A DNA stretch of 64,000 nucleotides from Stictocephala bisonia (taxonomy: Eukaryota; Arthropoda; Insecta; Hemiptera; Membracidae): assembly GCA_035578905.1 (NCBI GenBank), contig JAQJVL010000056.1:3311010-3375009 (forward strand), written 5' to 3'. This document shows positions 25,026 through 37,387 of the stretch, one piece after another. A model generated the notes under the pieces. That model searched no databases. It was not told where the DNA came from and saw nothing but the letters and a program-made list of their open reading frames with translations. The stretch's first letter is position 1. Every line of letters begins with the position of its first letter. Made by a program: the position numbers and the translations under genes.

Positions 25026-27020
25026 TCATTTATACGCAAAATGGACAAACTCAATATTTTTTAAAGCCTTCTTTTTTCCTGTGTCACAGGCCTCGTGTGA
25101 CCATATGAAACGACTACATTTAATCCAATTTTCTCCATATTTATCTTGATAGTAGCCATTGCAGAATGGACATTCGGCGTCATCGCTATCATTGCAGCAG
25201 CTATCGTTGTCGTCAGATGAGGAGTAGGTTGGTTCCTCTTCGTCTGAGTTCTCTGAAGATTGATTTTCATTTTGTTTTCTTTTCATAGAAAATTTCTTTC
25301 CACGTTTTTTAGCACTCTGACTGTTTCCTTTTTGATTTTTCTTCCAAGTTCAGCCTGTTGGAATTTAGTTTCTTTTAGATCAGGGAGCTTACAAGAGCTT
25401 TTTTGGTGACTCAACCATAAGCGCTGCAAAACCACTTCTTGCTTTTAGTATTTTTCGCTTAAGCTTTGGAATTGGGCTTATTTCATTGGGTGACACCAAA
25501 TTATAAGGACCAACTACAACCGATGAAGTATTTTGTGAAGTTGATGACTGAGGTTTTCTCTCTCACTTTGAAGTTGCAAAAGGTCTACTTCACAAAATAC
25601 ATTTGGGTTGAAGGGCATTATTCCTATCGAACTTAAGCAAAAGGGACTTAAGCCTTCTTTTTCCTTGGGTCACAAGCCTCATGTAGGCTACTCATTTGAA
25701 ACAACGACTACATTTAATACAATTTTCTCCATGTTTATCTTGATAGTAGCCATTGTATAATGGACATTCGGCGTCATCGCTATCATTGCAGCAGCTATCG
25801 TTGTCGTCAGATGAGACGTACGTTGGTTTCTCTTCGTCTAAGTTCTCTGAACTCTTATTGACCCCTTCATGGCAATTTCCATGGTAGCTGCTCTGACGTA
25901 GGCTTTTCCAATGAGTTCACCAACTTGAAAAATTGTAACTGCACAAAAGGAGTGGGCAACTAACCACTTTATGATCTCTTGACCATAATAGATTTTGAAT
26001 GGTTTCGTGGAAGATCCAACGGTTGCATACGATCAGAGGAGTGCGATTGAAGGAAGACAAGTGACACACCGTTCTCTCGTGCCATATCATCGACATCAAG
26101 ATTTATAGTATAGGTTGTGTGTCCATCAAGTATAAGAACTTCTGTGTCATTTTTTGAAGCTTTTAAAATTGTACGAAACGAGCAAATCAACTTGTATATA
26201 TCTGAATCTGAATACAACTCGAAATATGACAATCCCCTGTTGTTCCTGAACAAGCACCTTCTTCGAACTCTTTCTTCATCCTATTGCGAGGAAATACGAG
26301 CAAAGGAGGTACAAAAATAACTGAAGCAGACATAGCCTTCAAGTCACTACTGTCAAGAGCCGCCCTCTTTCGGCAGAGAAAAGTTTATAAATTTATTTTC
26401 GCGTTTTAGAGCTATCACTTTCTTATTTCTGTGTTATATGGTTGTCAAGCCTGTCTCATCGACAAACACTCGAGTTGCCGATGCATTTATTTCTTCAATT
26501 TCAGGTTTCAAGACATTAAAAAAAATGTTTTACATTTTATTCTTAAACCCTCGGGATTCGTGCTTACAACAATGGTTGTGGTTTTCTGGATGTTAAGGGC
26601 GGGATGACAGAAAAAAAACGCAGCCACTTTCTGCTGGCACTTTCTTTTTCAGAAGAAAAGACGTTTGAAATATTATTTCGCATTTTCAGCTGAAAAATCA
26701 TTCGCTTTAAATGCATTGAACCTGAAGTAAGACCATAATATGATTTCTCCATAAGTAAACAGTATTCCAACAGTTAATCCTCAAAATCTGGGTGCAAAAT
26801 TGGTTTTCAGCCTAATTGTGCACCATGAAGTGTTTCAATTTCTTCCAACGGTTTTTGACATAATCCTTCGTGGTTGGTCTTGGAACATTAAATGTTTCCG
26901 AGGCTTTCAAAAGGCCCATTACTTAATCTCTTACAGCAACAACAAACAGCTTCTTTCGTTTTCACTTTGTCTCACTTCTTACGTTGTGACATCTGTAATT
27001 AAAAACGAGGTTTTAAAATA
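25026..27020 (-). pseudogene. Decayed pogo-type transposase
   Basis: On the minus strand, in order, with several frameshifts and stops: an HTH_psq-like region (about 26,920-26,820, KASETFNVPRPTTKDYVKNR); a CENP-B-type DNA-binding stretch (26,770-26,564); VFVDETGLTT (about 26,480-26,450); LILDGHTTYT (about 26,130); RMQPLDL (about 26,015); GELIGKAYVRAATMEIAM (about 25,920-25,865). These match the DDE_1 layout of pogo-like transposases, including the three acidic catalytic positions. The final ~86 codons (25,286-25,026) are an acidic serine-rich stretch followed by CPFC..., W.KC and SHEAC, the PHD-like Cys/His tail common in these proteins. Terminal inverted repeats were not found. Not functional as read. 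Confidence 0.85.
25070..25850 (-). repeat. Internal duplication of PHD-like end
   Basis: About 190 bp at 25,075-25,260 is repeated in the same direction at about 25,650-25,850. The shared core runs from CCATATTTATCTTGATAGTAG to CGTCATCGCTATCATTGCAG and on to GTCGTCAGATGAG. Both copies encode the acidic serine run and the Cys/His tail. The intervening 380 bp hold the linker (PKLKRKILKARSG). The outer copy is the better preserved. Confidence 0.85.
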
Positions 27021-28579
27021 AGGTTTCAACTGTCGCATAGTAGGAGATAGGATATGGAAAAACGTGGTGGTCGGTATTGCGCACTCTCTGGCATAACAAT
27101 ATGGCGGAAGCTACAAACCGGCCGGCTGTTCTACGGATGTCAATATAAAGCGTGTTTCTTATACTATTTCACAATACTAGCATGGTTCGATAAGCTATGG
27201 TACTAAACAAGACAGTAGTTTGATAACTCACCTGACCTCAAAATCTTCAAAAAAAATCAAACATTAACAGAATGAACGAACACCGCCAAATTAACACAGT
27301 GAACTGCCATGAAGGAAATATTTCATACGTTTACCGCATGGTAGCAGCACTATACACGCTTATATCTCACTGGACGGTATTAGAAACTTGTGCAGTGTTT
27401 GGACCATATCCCATGAAATTTGCCTTTTTAAGATCTACCAAATGTTAGTAGGCCTATTACATCTTATAGTTCTTGAAATATTTAAATTTTTGTAAAAAAA
27501 ATCACAAAGACCTTCAGGCAGAGCACTGATTTATTAAGCCTATTATATGCATAATTTGCTTGCGTTTGACCTAAGAAAGCCCGGTAAAATATCTACCACC
27601 CCGTCGAAGCTCTACGTCCTACTACTCTAATACAGACCTAAGTGTAGGTCATTTGTTAAATGTGATAATTTTTTAGGTAAGCATAAAGTAAGTCAAATTA
27701 GTGTTCACAAGTTCAATGGTACAGTAGTTATTTATTTATTTTTATTAAGATGATAGAAAAATCACGCTAAGTAACGGAGACGACAAAAAGCAATATTTAC
27801 AATCAACAGAGTTAGATTTTTCGATTTTTGTTTGGTACAAAACACGTTTTTCAGAGAATAAACAATTTTCCCAAAAAATATAAACTAAGCACTGGTAATA
27901 AAATGTCGAGTTTTGCGACACGTCTTTAGACACTGTTTTGAACTGTATTAGTTCAAAGTTCATACAGAGGATCAATCCGTAGCTGCCAAGTGAACGGAAC
28001 AGAGAGAAGATTGCGTCCCTTCAAGTCCACTCAAGGGAGTAATGTCAAGTTCAGCGGCGTTAGAATGTGGTGAGTGGTGCAGAGACCCAGGTAACCCGGA
28101 TGAGATGCGCTGAGGACGAGAGCCTGTTATGGGGAGAGTGTGGGGGGCACGTGAAGGACGGACGTACGGTCGCGCACGACTTGGCAACAATGTACGTGCT
28201 GGACCAATCACAGGCCGATGGGGCCTGTAATGGGGAGGGGTAGGCGGAGCCTCTAGCACCCAGGGAGAAGGCTCTATTAATTTAATTTACAACACCAGCT
28301 TCTAAATTCCTATGTTCTTTATCTAAATCGGCGTTGGAGTTAAAAACGCCATTAAATAATGTACCCCACTTGAAACAGGAATGTGTCATTCTCATGGAAA
28401 AGAGACATTTCTACAACTGGCTATTACATTAACATTATGGGACATACACTCTTTAATACTGCTACAGACAATGTAATACTTGTGTTGATGTACAAGTAGG
28501 CTATTTATGAACAAACAAGGGAATGTTGAATCGAACGAGGTGTATGTTTGACGTTTATGTTAAACTTAAGGAATCATCG
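27021..28579. other. Intergenic; GC-rich at 27,970-28,260
   Basis: No gene established. The GC/CpG-rich block at 27,970-28,260 carries a 95-codon minus frame of low-complexity Pro/Arg/Ser character that I do not regard as a gene. It might be a promoter or an old first exon of a neighbour. Confidence 0.3.
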
Positions 28580-29200
28580 GTTTCATGATACGCCTGTCAA
28601 TCTAACGGCGATAAGGTATAAATAAAAATACAACAGAATGTTGCATCAACAAGATATAATTTGAGGAATACGTATGTTTCATGATACGACTGTCAATCTA
28701 ACTGTGATACGGTACAAATAGCCATAACAGAATGTTGCATCAACCAGCGAGAGTTAGAGGAAATGATCTGTAAATCTAACTGTGATAAGATAGGCGTACA
28801 AATAAACATACGACAGAATGTTGCATCAACCAGAAAGTTTGGTAAATACATCGGTTTTATGACACTACTGTCAATGTAACTGTGATAAGGTATAAATACA
28901 CTCAAGACGGAATGTTGCATCATGCAAATTGGATTTGTACAATGTTTAAATTCAAACTGTTTTATGACACTACTGTCAATGTAACTGTGATAAGGTATAA
29001 ATACACTCAAGACGGAATGTTGCATCATGCAAATTGGATTTGTACAATGTTTAAATTCAAACTGTTTTATGACACTACTGTCAATGTAACTGTGATAAGG
29101 TATAAATACACTCAAGACGGAATGTTGCATCATGCGAATTGGATTTGTACAATGATTAAATTCTAACTATTTTATGCTACTACTGTCTATACTGCATCGT
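28580..29200 (+). repeat. ~105-bp minisatellite, ~6.3 copies
   Basis: Units contain TGTCAAT(G/C)TAACTGTGATAAG and GGAATGTTGCATCA. The last three full units (from about 28,857, 28,962 and 29,067) have a strict 105-bp period and are nearly identical. The three earlier units (from about 28,585, 28,681 and 28,763) are diverged and 82-98 bp apart. The end at 29,172 is partial. 105 is 35 codons, so frames stay open on both strands; I do not call them genes. Confidence 0.93.
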
Positions 29201-30001
29201 GTAAATGGTGTTTTTTTTAATATGTACATTTAATTTGGATTCGATTGTTTCATGATGCGATTGTTATGGATCACCCATATTTGTTTATTTGACAAAGACA
29301 GAATAAATGAAAAGTCGTTGACTAAGTGTAACTGATAAGAGGTAGGTTGTTGTTAGGGGTCTACCATGCAGTTGATTGTTATACTATGTTTGAACATTTA
29401 AGTACTATAAGAGGGGTCGGATTTGATAGTAAAAATTTAAGTGAAAATTTTTCTCAAGAGTTCAAGAAAGATTTCAATGTAAACTTAGCTCTAATTAATT
29501 CAAAACTTAGTACTTGTATGAAAGTTTCATAAATACTGTGCCTACGTAGGTCACTAGCACAGTATATTGCCGTGTACGTAAATATACAGTAGTAATGTTA
29601 CAAGCTGAATTAATAGTCTACTAATCTAACTTAAATTGAATTAATTATTTTTCAAATCAGAAAATTAGGTGAACCCCTGTCAATGGAATTGCGGGTTACC
29701 ATGAACTGCAGCGACCTTACTAGGTTGCATTAAAGGCGCGACTACTCCTGGTTTAAGTGGCTAAACTGGCCTTTTTTGACACTACATGAGACCACCTGAC
29801 GACGTGTTGGGTCACATAGTGTATTCAGAGATGGTCCTATGAGAGGAAGTCAACATGTCTCGTTTGACCAACCTGGCATATGTCAATGTCTTTGAAGGCG
29901 TCTTCGTCGACGGAACTGAGCGAAGTGTTGCTCATCTTCAACGAAACACATTTCCCGGTTACGTTTTCCATATAAAAGTGGGTATATGGTTACTCAACAA
30001 A
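29201..30001. other. Intergenic; frame cut by Helitron
   Basis: A plus frame from ATG at 29,855 has a protein-like stretch (VNVFEGVFVDGTERSVAHL). It runs into the Helitron end at 30,002, so the last third is element sequence. It could be a remnant exon, but I recognise no family. Confidence 0.3.
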
Positions 30002-30564
30002 TCTATATCTATAAAATCCAATGTATGTTTGTTTGTCTATCCTTTATGCGCAACCAAACCGTCCAGCCGATCGCCATGAAACTTGGGGAAGTTGTTCTAT
30101 ATAGGCCTACCCCAGGGAAGGTTTCTGTCCTATTCCCGTTTCTTTAATCCATCAGGGCTCCGTCCCTTGGACTTCTAAAGTTTCAATTTTAATCAAATAG
30201 CAGGATGCATAAGGTATAATAAGTCAAATATAAAAGAATATCAGCTGTGGGTTTTAAATATGTCAAAATTAAATTAAACCATGTGTTAATTTTTTAAACT
30301 GTTTATATTTTTATGTTTTTGATTTCTTGTGAAGCTATATTAATTGATTGATTTATTTGATTAACAGCTGTTAAATAAAAACAAATAGAATAAAATTGTG
30401 GCAGGCAAAACTTTCAAAATTAAAAATAATTGAGTACAGTAGTAAACTACACAAAACATCAGCTGTTGTAAATTGGATACTGTGTAAACTGAAAGGTTGC
30501 TGCACATTTCAATGATACAATCAAACTCAATATTATGACCGGCGAAGCGGGCGGGTACAGCTAG
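30002..30564 (+). mobile_element. Helitron-like element, both ends
   Basis: The 5' end TCTATATCTATAAAA begins right after an A (30,001). The 3' end is a small CCG/CGG hairpin, then GGGCGGGTACAGCTAG, followed by T (30,565). Terminal TC...CTRR inserted between A and T with no duplication is the Helitron hallmark. At 563 bp with no Rep/helicase coding it is non-autonomous. Inside is a perfect 14-bp palindrome TTAACAGCTGTTAA (30,361-30,374). Confidence 0.82.
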
Positions 30565-30909
30565 TACTAATATATGAAGAAATTCAAATCAGATATTTTA
30601 TCTGATAAAACTAAGCTCAGATGACATTCAAGACAAAATGTGCGCGCCTAACACATATGACAAGCATGTCCATCGGTCCAGATGGCCTGATCTTATGCAG
30701 CAGAATTTTTTATTCTTTTCCCAAAGAAAATTCTTCCGTTTTTCCATTCGTCTATTTACAGACCTACCTACGGAAATTATTAAAAATAATACATAAAATC
30801 GTATGGTTTGTTGTCAGCTACCATTTTATTAATTAAAAAAATATGCTGTCATATTTATTTGGATAAACATCCTAAAGTCATAATAAGTAGGCCTAGTATA
30901 GCCTAATAA

Positions 30910-31512
30910 ATAAAAATATGAAGTGATCTCCTGTCACAAAGCCAAGTCCAATCCATCGAGCCATGTAAGACCTGCCTAACTGACTCTGTATATCCGGGAT
31001 AATCCCTCCGTAAAAGAGCGCAGGGATCACTCTGTAACTATGTGATCCACTGTTTGGATGGATCCCAGGTAATCATATAACTATTTAGTGCCAATCGCCA
31101 TTTATACTTCCAGTGGTTAGTCTACATCTGCCCACGCCAGTTAGGAAGCGATTCAACAATGTCCATTCCCTATGAGGGAGGTTCATCCCACCTACAGGTA
31201 TTGACGGATCGTTAATAAGGAATTTATTTTGTCCATCAAAACTGTTCCACGCTACGGCTCAGCTAGTAGGCCTATTCGGCGAGAGAGTTGATCTGCTAAA
31301 CTGTAAAGCAGTAGGAAGAGGTGGGTTAATTTAGGCGGACGTTCTGACTTGGGAGATCCTGGGTAATGAGGACGTGCGGGGCATTTAAGATCATGTTGAA
31401 CTCTTTTACTAGTGCCTCCTGACATCTTATTTCTGGAGGAGCTATATTGCACAGCAATGAGAGACAAGGAAGTGCAGTTGCCACGAGGTTGCCACTAATA
31501 GCTCTCATGACA
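30910..31512 (-). pseudogene. 3' end of Jockey/CR1-like LINE
   Basis: Minus-strand frames between 31,508 and 31,252 read CNIAPPEIRCQEALVKEF, the region after the reverse transcriptase in Jockey/CR1-type elements. Further on, about 31,075-30,930, comes QTVDHIVTE, SLRSF and WLDGLDLAL, the usual C-terminal end, broken by in-frame stops. A short AT-rich tail follows near 30,905. The RT itself is missing (5' truncation). The last part is shared with 39,960-40,125. Confidence 0.8.
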
Positions 31513-31720
31513 TTATGAAGTTGTACACCAATCGTTTTAGTTACACTTTTTTTGCAGCTACCACAAAAAAATGAATAAGAATAAAAGACCTATATTAATG
31601 AGAGCTTCAAATTAACTACTTGTTAACATCACAAATAAACAATATGAAGTCAGTTATATTAACTCGCTAATTTAAAAATTGCTCGGTTAGTAATGGCGAA
31701 TTAGTTACAGTTGCTTTAAC

Positions 31721-32606
31721 AGAGTGCAGTAATGGAATATGACAGCAGCTGTTAAGAGAATTACGTAACAGTTAAATATAGACATGTCGCCCGCATTACA
31801 CACACTATAGTGATAAACACGAGTAGTACAACACTATAGTAACAACAGAGTGCAGTAATGGAATATGACAGCAGCTGTTAAGAGAATTACGTAACAGTTA
31901 AATATAGACATGTCGCCCGCATTACACACACTATAGTGATAAACACGAGTAGTACAACACTATAGTAACAACAGAGTGCAGTAATGGAATATGACAGCAG
32001 CTGTTAAGAGAATTACGTAACAGTTAAATATAGACATGTCGCCCGCATTACACACACAATAGTGATAAACACGAGTAGTACAACACTATAGTAACAACAG
32101 AGTGCAGTAATGGAATATGACAGCAGCTGTTAAGAGAATTACGTAACAGTTAAATATAGACATGTCGCCCGCATTACACACACTATAGTGATAAACACGA
32201 GTAGTACAACACTATAGTAACAACAGAGTGCAGTAATGGAATATGACAGCAGCTGTTAAGAGAATTACGTAACAGTTAAATATAGACACGTCACCCGCAT
32301 TACACACACTATAGTGATAAACACGAGTAGTACAACACTATAGTAACAACAGAGTGCAGTAATGGAATATGACAGCAGCTGTTAAGAGAATTACGTAACA
32401 GTTAAATATAGTTATGTCACCGACATTACACACACACTATAGTGATAAACACGAGTAGTACAACACTATAGTAACAACAGAGTGCAGTAATGGAATATGA
32501 CAGCAGCTGTTAAGAGAATTACGTAACAGTTAAATATAGTTATGTCACCGGCATTACACACACACTATAGTGATAAACACGAGTAGTACAACACTATAGT
32601 AACAAC
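31721..32606 (+). repeat. 126-bp minisatellite, 7 copies
   Basis: AGAGTGCAGTAATGGAATAT occurs at 31721, 31847, 31973, 32099, 32225, 32351 and 32479. The period is 126 bp, rising to 128 for the last two through an added CA. Each unit carries GACAGCAGCTGTTAA (an E-box core CAGCTG) and AATTACGTAAC (close to the PAR-bZIP/C-EBP site TTACGTAA). It also repeats ACACTATAGT twice. Copies 5-7 diverge at GACATGTCGCCCGCATT. Function unknown. Confidence 0.96.
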
Positions 32607-34514
32607 TGAGTAATTCATTACTAATGACATATTTAATTACCTACTACTGCTACATTTAGATATATTTAAAACATGTAGACTAACAAACTTTCATTTCACA
32701 ATAGTTCGTACAAGAACCAGTAACTAGATAAAACGAATCCTCGAAATTGCAACACAGGACGTAGGCATGTTACGTTCTGGCTCCAGCCTTGATGCGTAAA
32801 ACTACTACACTGGACAGGCGCTGACTGGATGTTTTCGGATCGGCACGTAGCCAGATGACGCTCAGCGGCCACGGAAGCATTGCACGCTCACAGCGCATGC
32901 GTAAAGCCACTGCACGACCGCCTGGCGCCTACCACACTAACAAATAGCCATACCCAACAATAGAAAAGTTGATACACACATCTGTAATTATCTGTTCGAA
33001 ATATTTTAGTCTGTCACCTATCAAGTAAATATGCCTATATAGGTAGGTAGTCTTTAAGTTCACAAGGAAAACTTTTACGATATGTAGAAACCAAACATAA
33101 AAAAATTAACAATATGTTAATTTTTATATATAAAAAAATACAATATGTACGCATGTATAATCTGATTTCCTATCAGACTAAACAATAGCGGACCTCACTG
33201 TCATCCTGTAAAAAAATTCAATATACAATTTGACGATAGGTTACATCTGACCTTTACAATATTTGTTGACAAACCACCTGCCAACAATCGGAAAGTGACC
33301 TTTCATAAAAAACATTATTGCTCTAAAAGCCAAAATGGTAGGTTCGCCCATGTACAGTACTTATTTACATTGATAACATCAGTGTTACTTTCGTATCAAC
33401 ACTTTGAATTGCTTAAATAGCACACTGTAGGACCAATTAGTGAATAGCCGGCTTTCCCGGGATCGATTCTCGAATTAGGCGGTATAGCATAGGATACTGT
33501 AAAATATATTGATAAGATTCCTGTGTTAAATTATAGCTGTAGAAACAACACTCAACAAAATAAAAATAATACATACATTTTTTAGACCTCATAACTTTGG
33601 TTTGTCTATTTACTTTACATTTATTTTAAAACTTAAGTATTGCTTCGAAATATCTTGGTTTGTTGTTATCAAAATAATGAATCATATCATAAGCATCTTT
33701 AAAAAATTGTTTATCATTTACAGTGAACCTACTAAAACTCTCTGCACAGTTCATAATCTTCCGTCGAGCTCCCATCTATCTAAAATACTAGATTACATTA
33801 CAATTTAATACAATACTTACCTCGTTTATTTTTCATGTTAGAACCGAAACGAAGACTATCGCGGAAGTTGTGAAGTACCGTAGGGCACTGGCGGAGCCGG
33901 GAGGGCGAAGGCCCGAGGTGAAAGGGTTGTGGGTGATAATTAGTCACCCTGGGTAACGGCACCTGACACGGCAACCCGGGGGGAGACAATGATCAGTCGT
34001 GGTTACGGGAGGAACACACGGAAACCACACAGAGAAAGGGAGGGCGGTATTGTGGGGGTAGTTAATGAAACAGAGGACCTTTCGGCTGGAGGTGGACACA
34101 TCACATTGTTGACGGAGAAAGTCCATACACTCTCAAGTGACAAACTGATATTAGCATTACCTCATAACTGGTCCCGTGAAATTTACAGCCTTAACTGGTC
34201 ACGTGACTTTTTCTTTTTTTTCTACAGCTAAAGAAAAATTATAGTATAGGCCTATTTGTTTATGTCTAAACATTTATTACTAAACATTATTTAATTATAT
34301 ACCACTATATGTTTTGTATCAGAATGAAGCAGAATTAGTGTTGTAAATGAGCGTGTTTTATTTTGTTTACATTTTTAATATCAGCGTTACAAAAATAGTC
34401 ACTTTTGTAAGGAGTGAAGTTGATATAAGTTTTATTTAATTTGTAGTTAGATATTTTAAATTATTTTTGTGATTTCTTTGTTTATGTAGGCCTATGTAGC
34501 CTATGTAGCTATCA
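32607..34514. other. Intergenic; two GC-rich patches
   Basis: GC/CpG-rich segments at about 32,740-32,935 and 33,840-34,215 sit in AT-rich DNA. The second contains overlapping frames of 60-80 codons on both strands with no recognisable domain. Either patch may be promoter-like. No gene called. Confidence 0.3.
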
Positions 34515-34522
34515 GAATCAAC

Positions 34523-35059
34523 GGGGACGGGACGATTGGCACACATTTTTGGACCTTCTGCCCATGGCAGTATTGGCACAATCATTAGAGCGGAATAAGT
34601 AGGGTCAACTCGCCTGCTTGGAAAAGGCAGGATTGGCACAGTCGCTCGACCAGGTAGACGCCATCGAACGAGGGAAAACGGGAATTTTATTATTCCCGTC
34701 AACTCTGCGTGGCAGTCATTTGCCCGTGATATAACAAATTTTTAAATTTAAACCTCACGTTAGGTTAGGTTAGGTTAGGTTAGGTTGGGTTGGGTTGGGT
34801 TGGGTTGGGTTAGGTTAGGTTAGGTTAGGTTAGGTTAGTTGCTTACTTCAATAAGCACCACAGCAGGGAATTTGCGGGGGCAAAAAAGTTCCCATTTTCC
34901 CGCATTCTGGCCACCTGGCTGCTACTACCTGGCCGGGCGGTGTGTGCCAATCGTGCCTTTCTGAAACTTACAGGTTGACCCTTCTTAATCCCCTCTAATG
35001 ACTGTGCCAATCGTGCCATTCCAAATCGGCCAAAAATGTGTGCCAAACGTTCTACGGCC
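34523..35059. mobile_element. Inverted-repeat transposon, telomeric core
   Basis: It is flanked by identical 8-bp direct repeats GAATCAAC (34,515-34,522 and 35,060-35,067), a likely target duplication. The two arms (about 34,523-34,700 and 34,862-35,059) are inverted copies. Both contain TTGGCACACATTTTTGG, ATTGGCAC(A/G)...TCATTAGAG, AGGGTCAAC, and ACCAGGTAG or CCAGGTAG. Short GATTGGCAC motifs recur within each arm. The spacer contains the 79-bp TTAGG/TTGGG block. No transposase is encoded. An 8-bp duplication with GG-starting inverted ends would fit Merlin or Mutator-like families. That assignment is uncertain. Confidence 0.82.
34760..34838 (+). repeat. Interstitial telomeric (TTAGG)n block
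   Basis: Exactly five TTAGG, five TTGGG, then five TTAGG plus TTAG. TTAGG is the ancestral arthropod telomere unit. The variant block in the middle gives a symmetrical 5-5-5 pattern. It lies in the spacer of the inverted-repeat element rather than at a chromosome end or random site. Confidence 0.97.
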
Positions 35060-35067
35060 GAATCAAC

Positions 35068-37387
35068 AAAAGGTCTGATTTATCATTATTAACAAATTTA
35101 TTATATTTGTGAATAGATTTATTTTGTATCAGTTTTCATACATTTTACACGTAAACTTGTTTATTATATCCAACTACTGGAATACATAAAATGACAGTAC
35201 ACATACAATATTATTTATCTCAAAAATAGAAAAGGAATATCTATTGGGGTATCTAAAGACCCCACGTGACTCATTAAGGGTTTTAAATTCTGTGACTGAA
35301 TGTCCTTCACTAGTTATATAATTGCAAAGGATTGCCTATACGTACAGTTTGGCCACATACAAGAACACTCAGTGATATTTAAATAGCGACTGTTGGCTTG
35401 GTCATTTAGTCAATATAAAGTTCCAGTCACATTTATCATTTACTACAACATGAAGATCTATAAACTGTTTTCATTTATTTCACAACCAAGGCTTGTTCAT
35501 CTTCGGACCATCTCACAATGTTATTGCAATTTCTGTTCATGGAAGTTACACAAGCCTTATTTAAATAAAAGTGTGGTTGAAATATTATGAATAGGCCTAT
35601 TTTAAAGGAGCTTCTATTAAATTATTATACATTTTGGCAATTTTTATCCTTATTGGAAAAAAAAAAAAAAAAAAAACGGAATTTTCACTAGTTTTCACTG
35701 TGCATCAACTTTACACTTTTATTATTCAAAAACCCGCCAATGCGTCACGTTTTTATGTTTTAATACGTGGATGACAAGAATGTTTTCTATAAATGTTATA
35801 AATTTCAGAATTTTAACTCTTCAAGAAAAAAATTCTTACCAATTTCCTGTAACAACGGTTTCTTAGCTTGTAGAGGTCGTAAAATGAATTAGGCCTACTT
35901 GTTAACGTCATAATCTTTATGAAATATTTAAATGTATAGTTACATAGGATACATTTATTTTATTTGCGTAAATAAAAGAAATGATTTAAAATTAATTTAG
36001 CTGCAATTTTAAATATATTTACTATACAATTTAAAAATCTCTATGTCAGTCATAAAATACAATTAAACAAGGAAAACAAAAATGAAATTCTTAGATTTCG
36101 TAGTTTCTCAGTAAACAACCTTCAAATTAGGATAGAAATATTTCTTGAACCGACAGTAGGCCTAATCTTAACCACAAAAAGTAGCCTACTAACAGGTTAC
36201 AATTTTTAATATCAAGGATAACACGTAGTGATAGCGCCTTGTCACTCTTTCTTCAAAAAATCTTAATTTAAAATATCAAAATTAATAAATTAATTGATTG
36301 TAGCTTGATTTAATGTACAACAAATGATTGTGACCTTACGAGATAAACATCGATTTTGTTATTCCTTGTATGCCTAAACAGATTGCAAAACGTCTTTTTT
36401 TATTAATAATAAAAAGTGAAAAGTCGTTAGTGTATTCAAACTAATTAATTTATAGTTAAATTAAAACGTTAATGACTATAATTGTAACTCTTTATTTTAT
36501 TAATTATAGCAATATAATACAAAATATTACTGGAGCTCAAGAATTTACCTAGGTCAAATACTACAGTATATCTTAAAATAATTTACGAAAAAGTACACTA
36601 ATTAAAAATTACTTCAGAATTTCCTTTAAATCGATTGGCCACCTCAATTTTAGGAACAAAATGTGTCAGGCCCAAACTTTAAACCTACATAAATAGGTCT
36701 ACTAAATATTAAACTGATATTATTTCTTTTCAAAACTGAATCCAGGCCCTTTATCTAAACGCGCATATTATAAAGAATTGCTCCGGTCGGGTAAAGAAAG
36801 ATTACACAAGCACTCAGCTATCGGTAAGAAGGCCACTTGTGGTTCTTTGCATTTCCTATCTTAACTGCCTTATTCCTGGAACTGTCGTAAGCATACATAT
36901 TTATCTTTAAAAAAAAAAAAAATAATAACTCAAAATCGGTTTGACTGACTGACTTGAAATGCTGCACAATTCTTTACATTAATACTGATAAACAGAATAA
37001 AAATAGCCATTGAGTTATCTTTGGATCGGAACATTCGATTAATGTAAGATTTAGAAAAAGTCACTTATAAAATAATGAAAGTAGTAAGTGTCTCAACTAA
37101 ACTGCCATACTGCAAAGTGAAAGTAGACTACAAGTGTGACTTACTAAAAATACTCTAGAATGCATGTAGCCTACCTATAGCAATAACCTACTGTCTAGGC
37201 AACTCATATGTGCAAAAATACTGTTGTACATGAGTACAGTAATGCTAAAAAGACATAGGCTGATATATGCTTAATGTTCCCTAAGGTATACACAAAATAT
37301 TGTATCCTACGTTAAGTGACGCGAACTACCAAAAACACTTTACGTAATCTACCAAAAATTCAGCAAACTGTTTTTTTTTTTGGCACA
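35068..37387. other. AT-rich intergenic, no gene seen
   Basis: No gene or element recognised. It contains an A tract near 35,658-35,676 and a second near 36,908. A 65-codon plus frame at 35,393-35,590 shows no known domain. Confidence 0.4.

Noticed and set aside
27972..28259. 95-codon Pro/Arg/Ser-rich minus frame
   Set aside because: Composition-driven open frame in a GC-rich patch, without splice or start context.
28693..29166. Open frames on both strands across the 105-bp array
   Set aside because: The 35-codon period keeps several frames open at once; both strands being open argues against coding.
33798..34231. Overlapping frames on both strands
   Set aside because: GC-rich patch with frames of 60-80 codons on both strands and no recognisable domain.
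34760..34838. A true chromosome end or fusion point
   Set aside because: The block is only 79 bp and sits in the spacer of an element with its own target duplication, so a fusion scar is not needed to explain it.
35658..35676. A tract as a LINE or SINE poly(A) tail
   Set aside because: No element body or target duplication could be found next to it.
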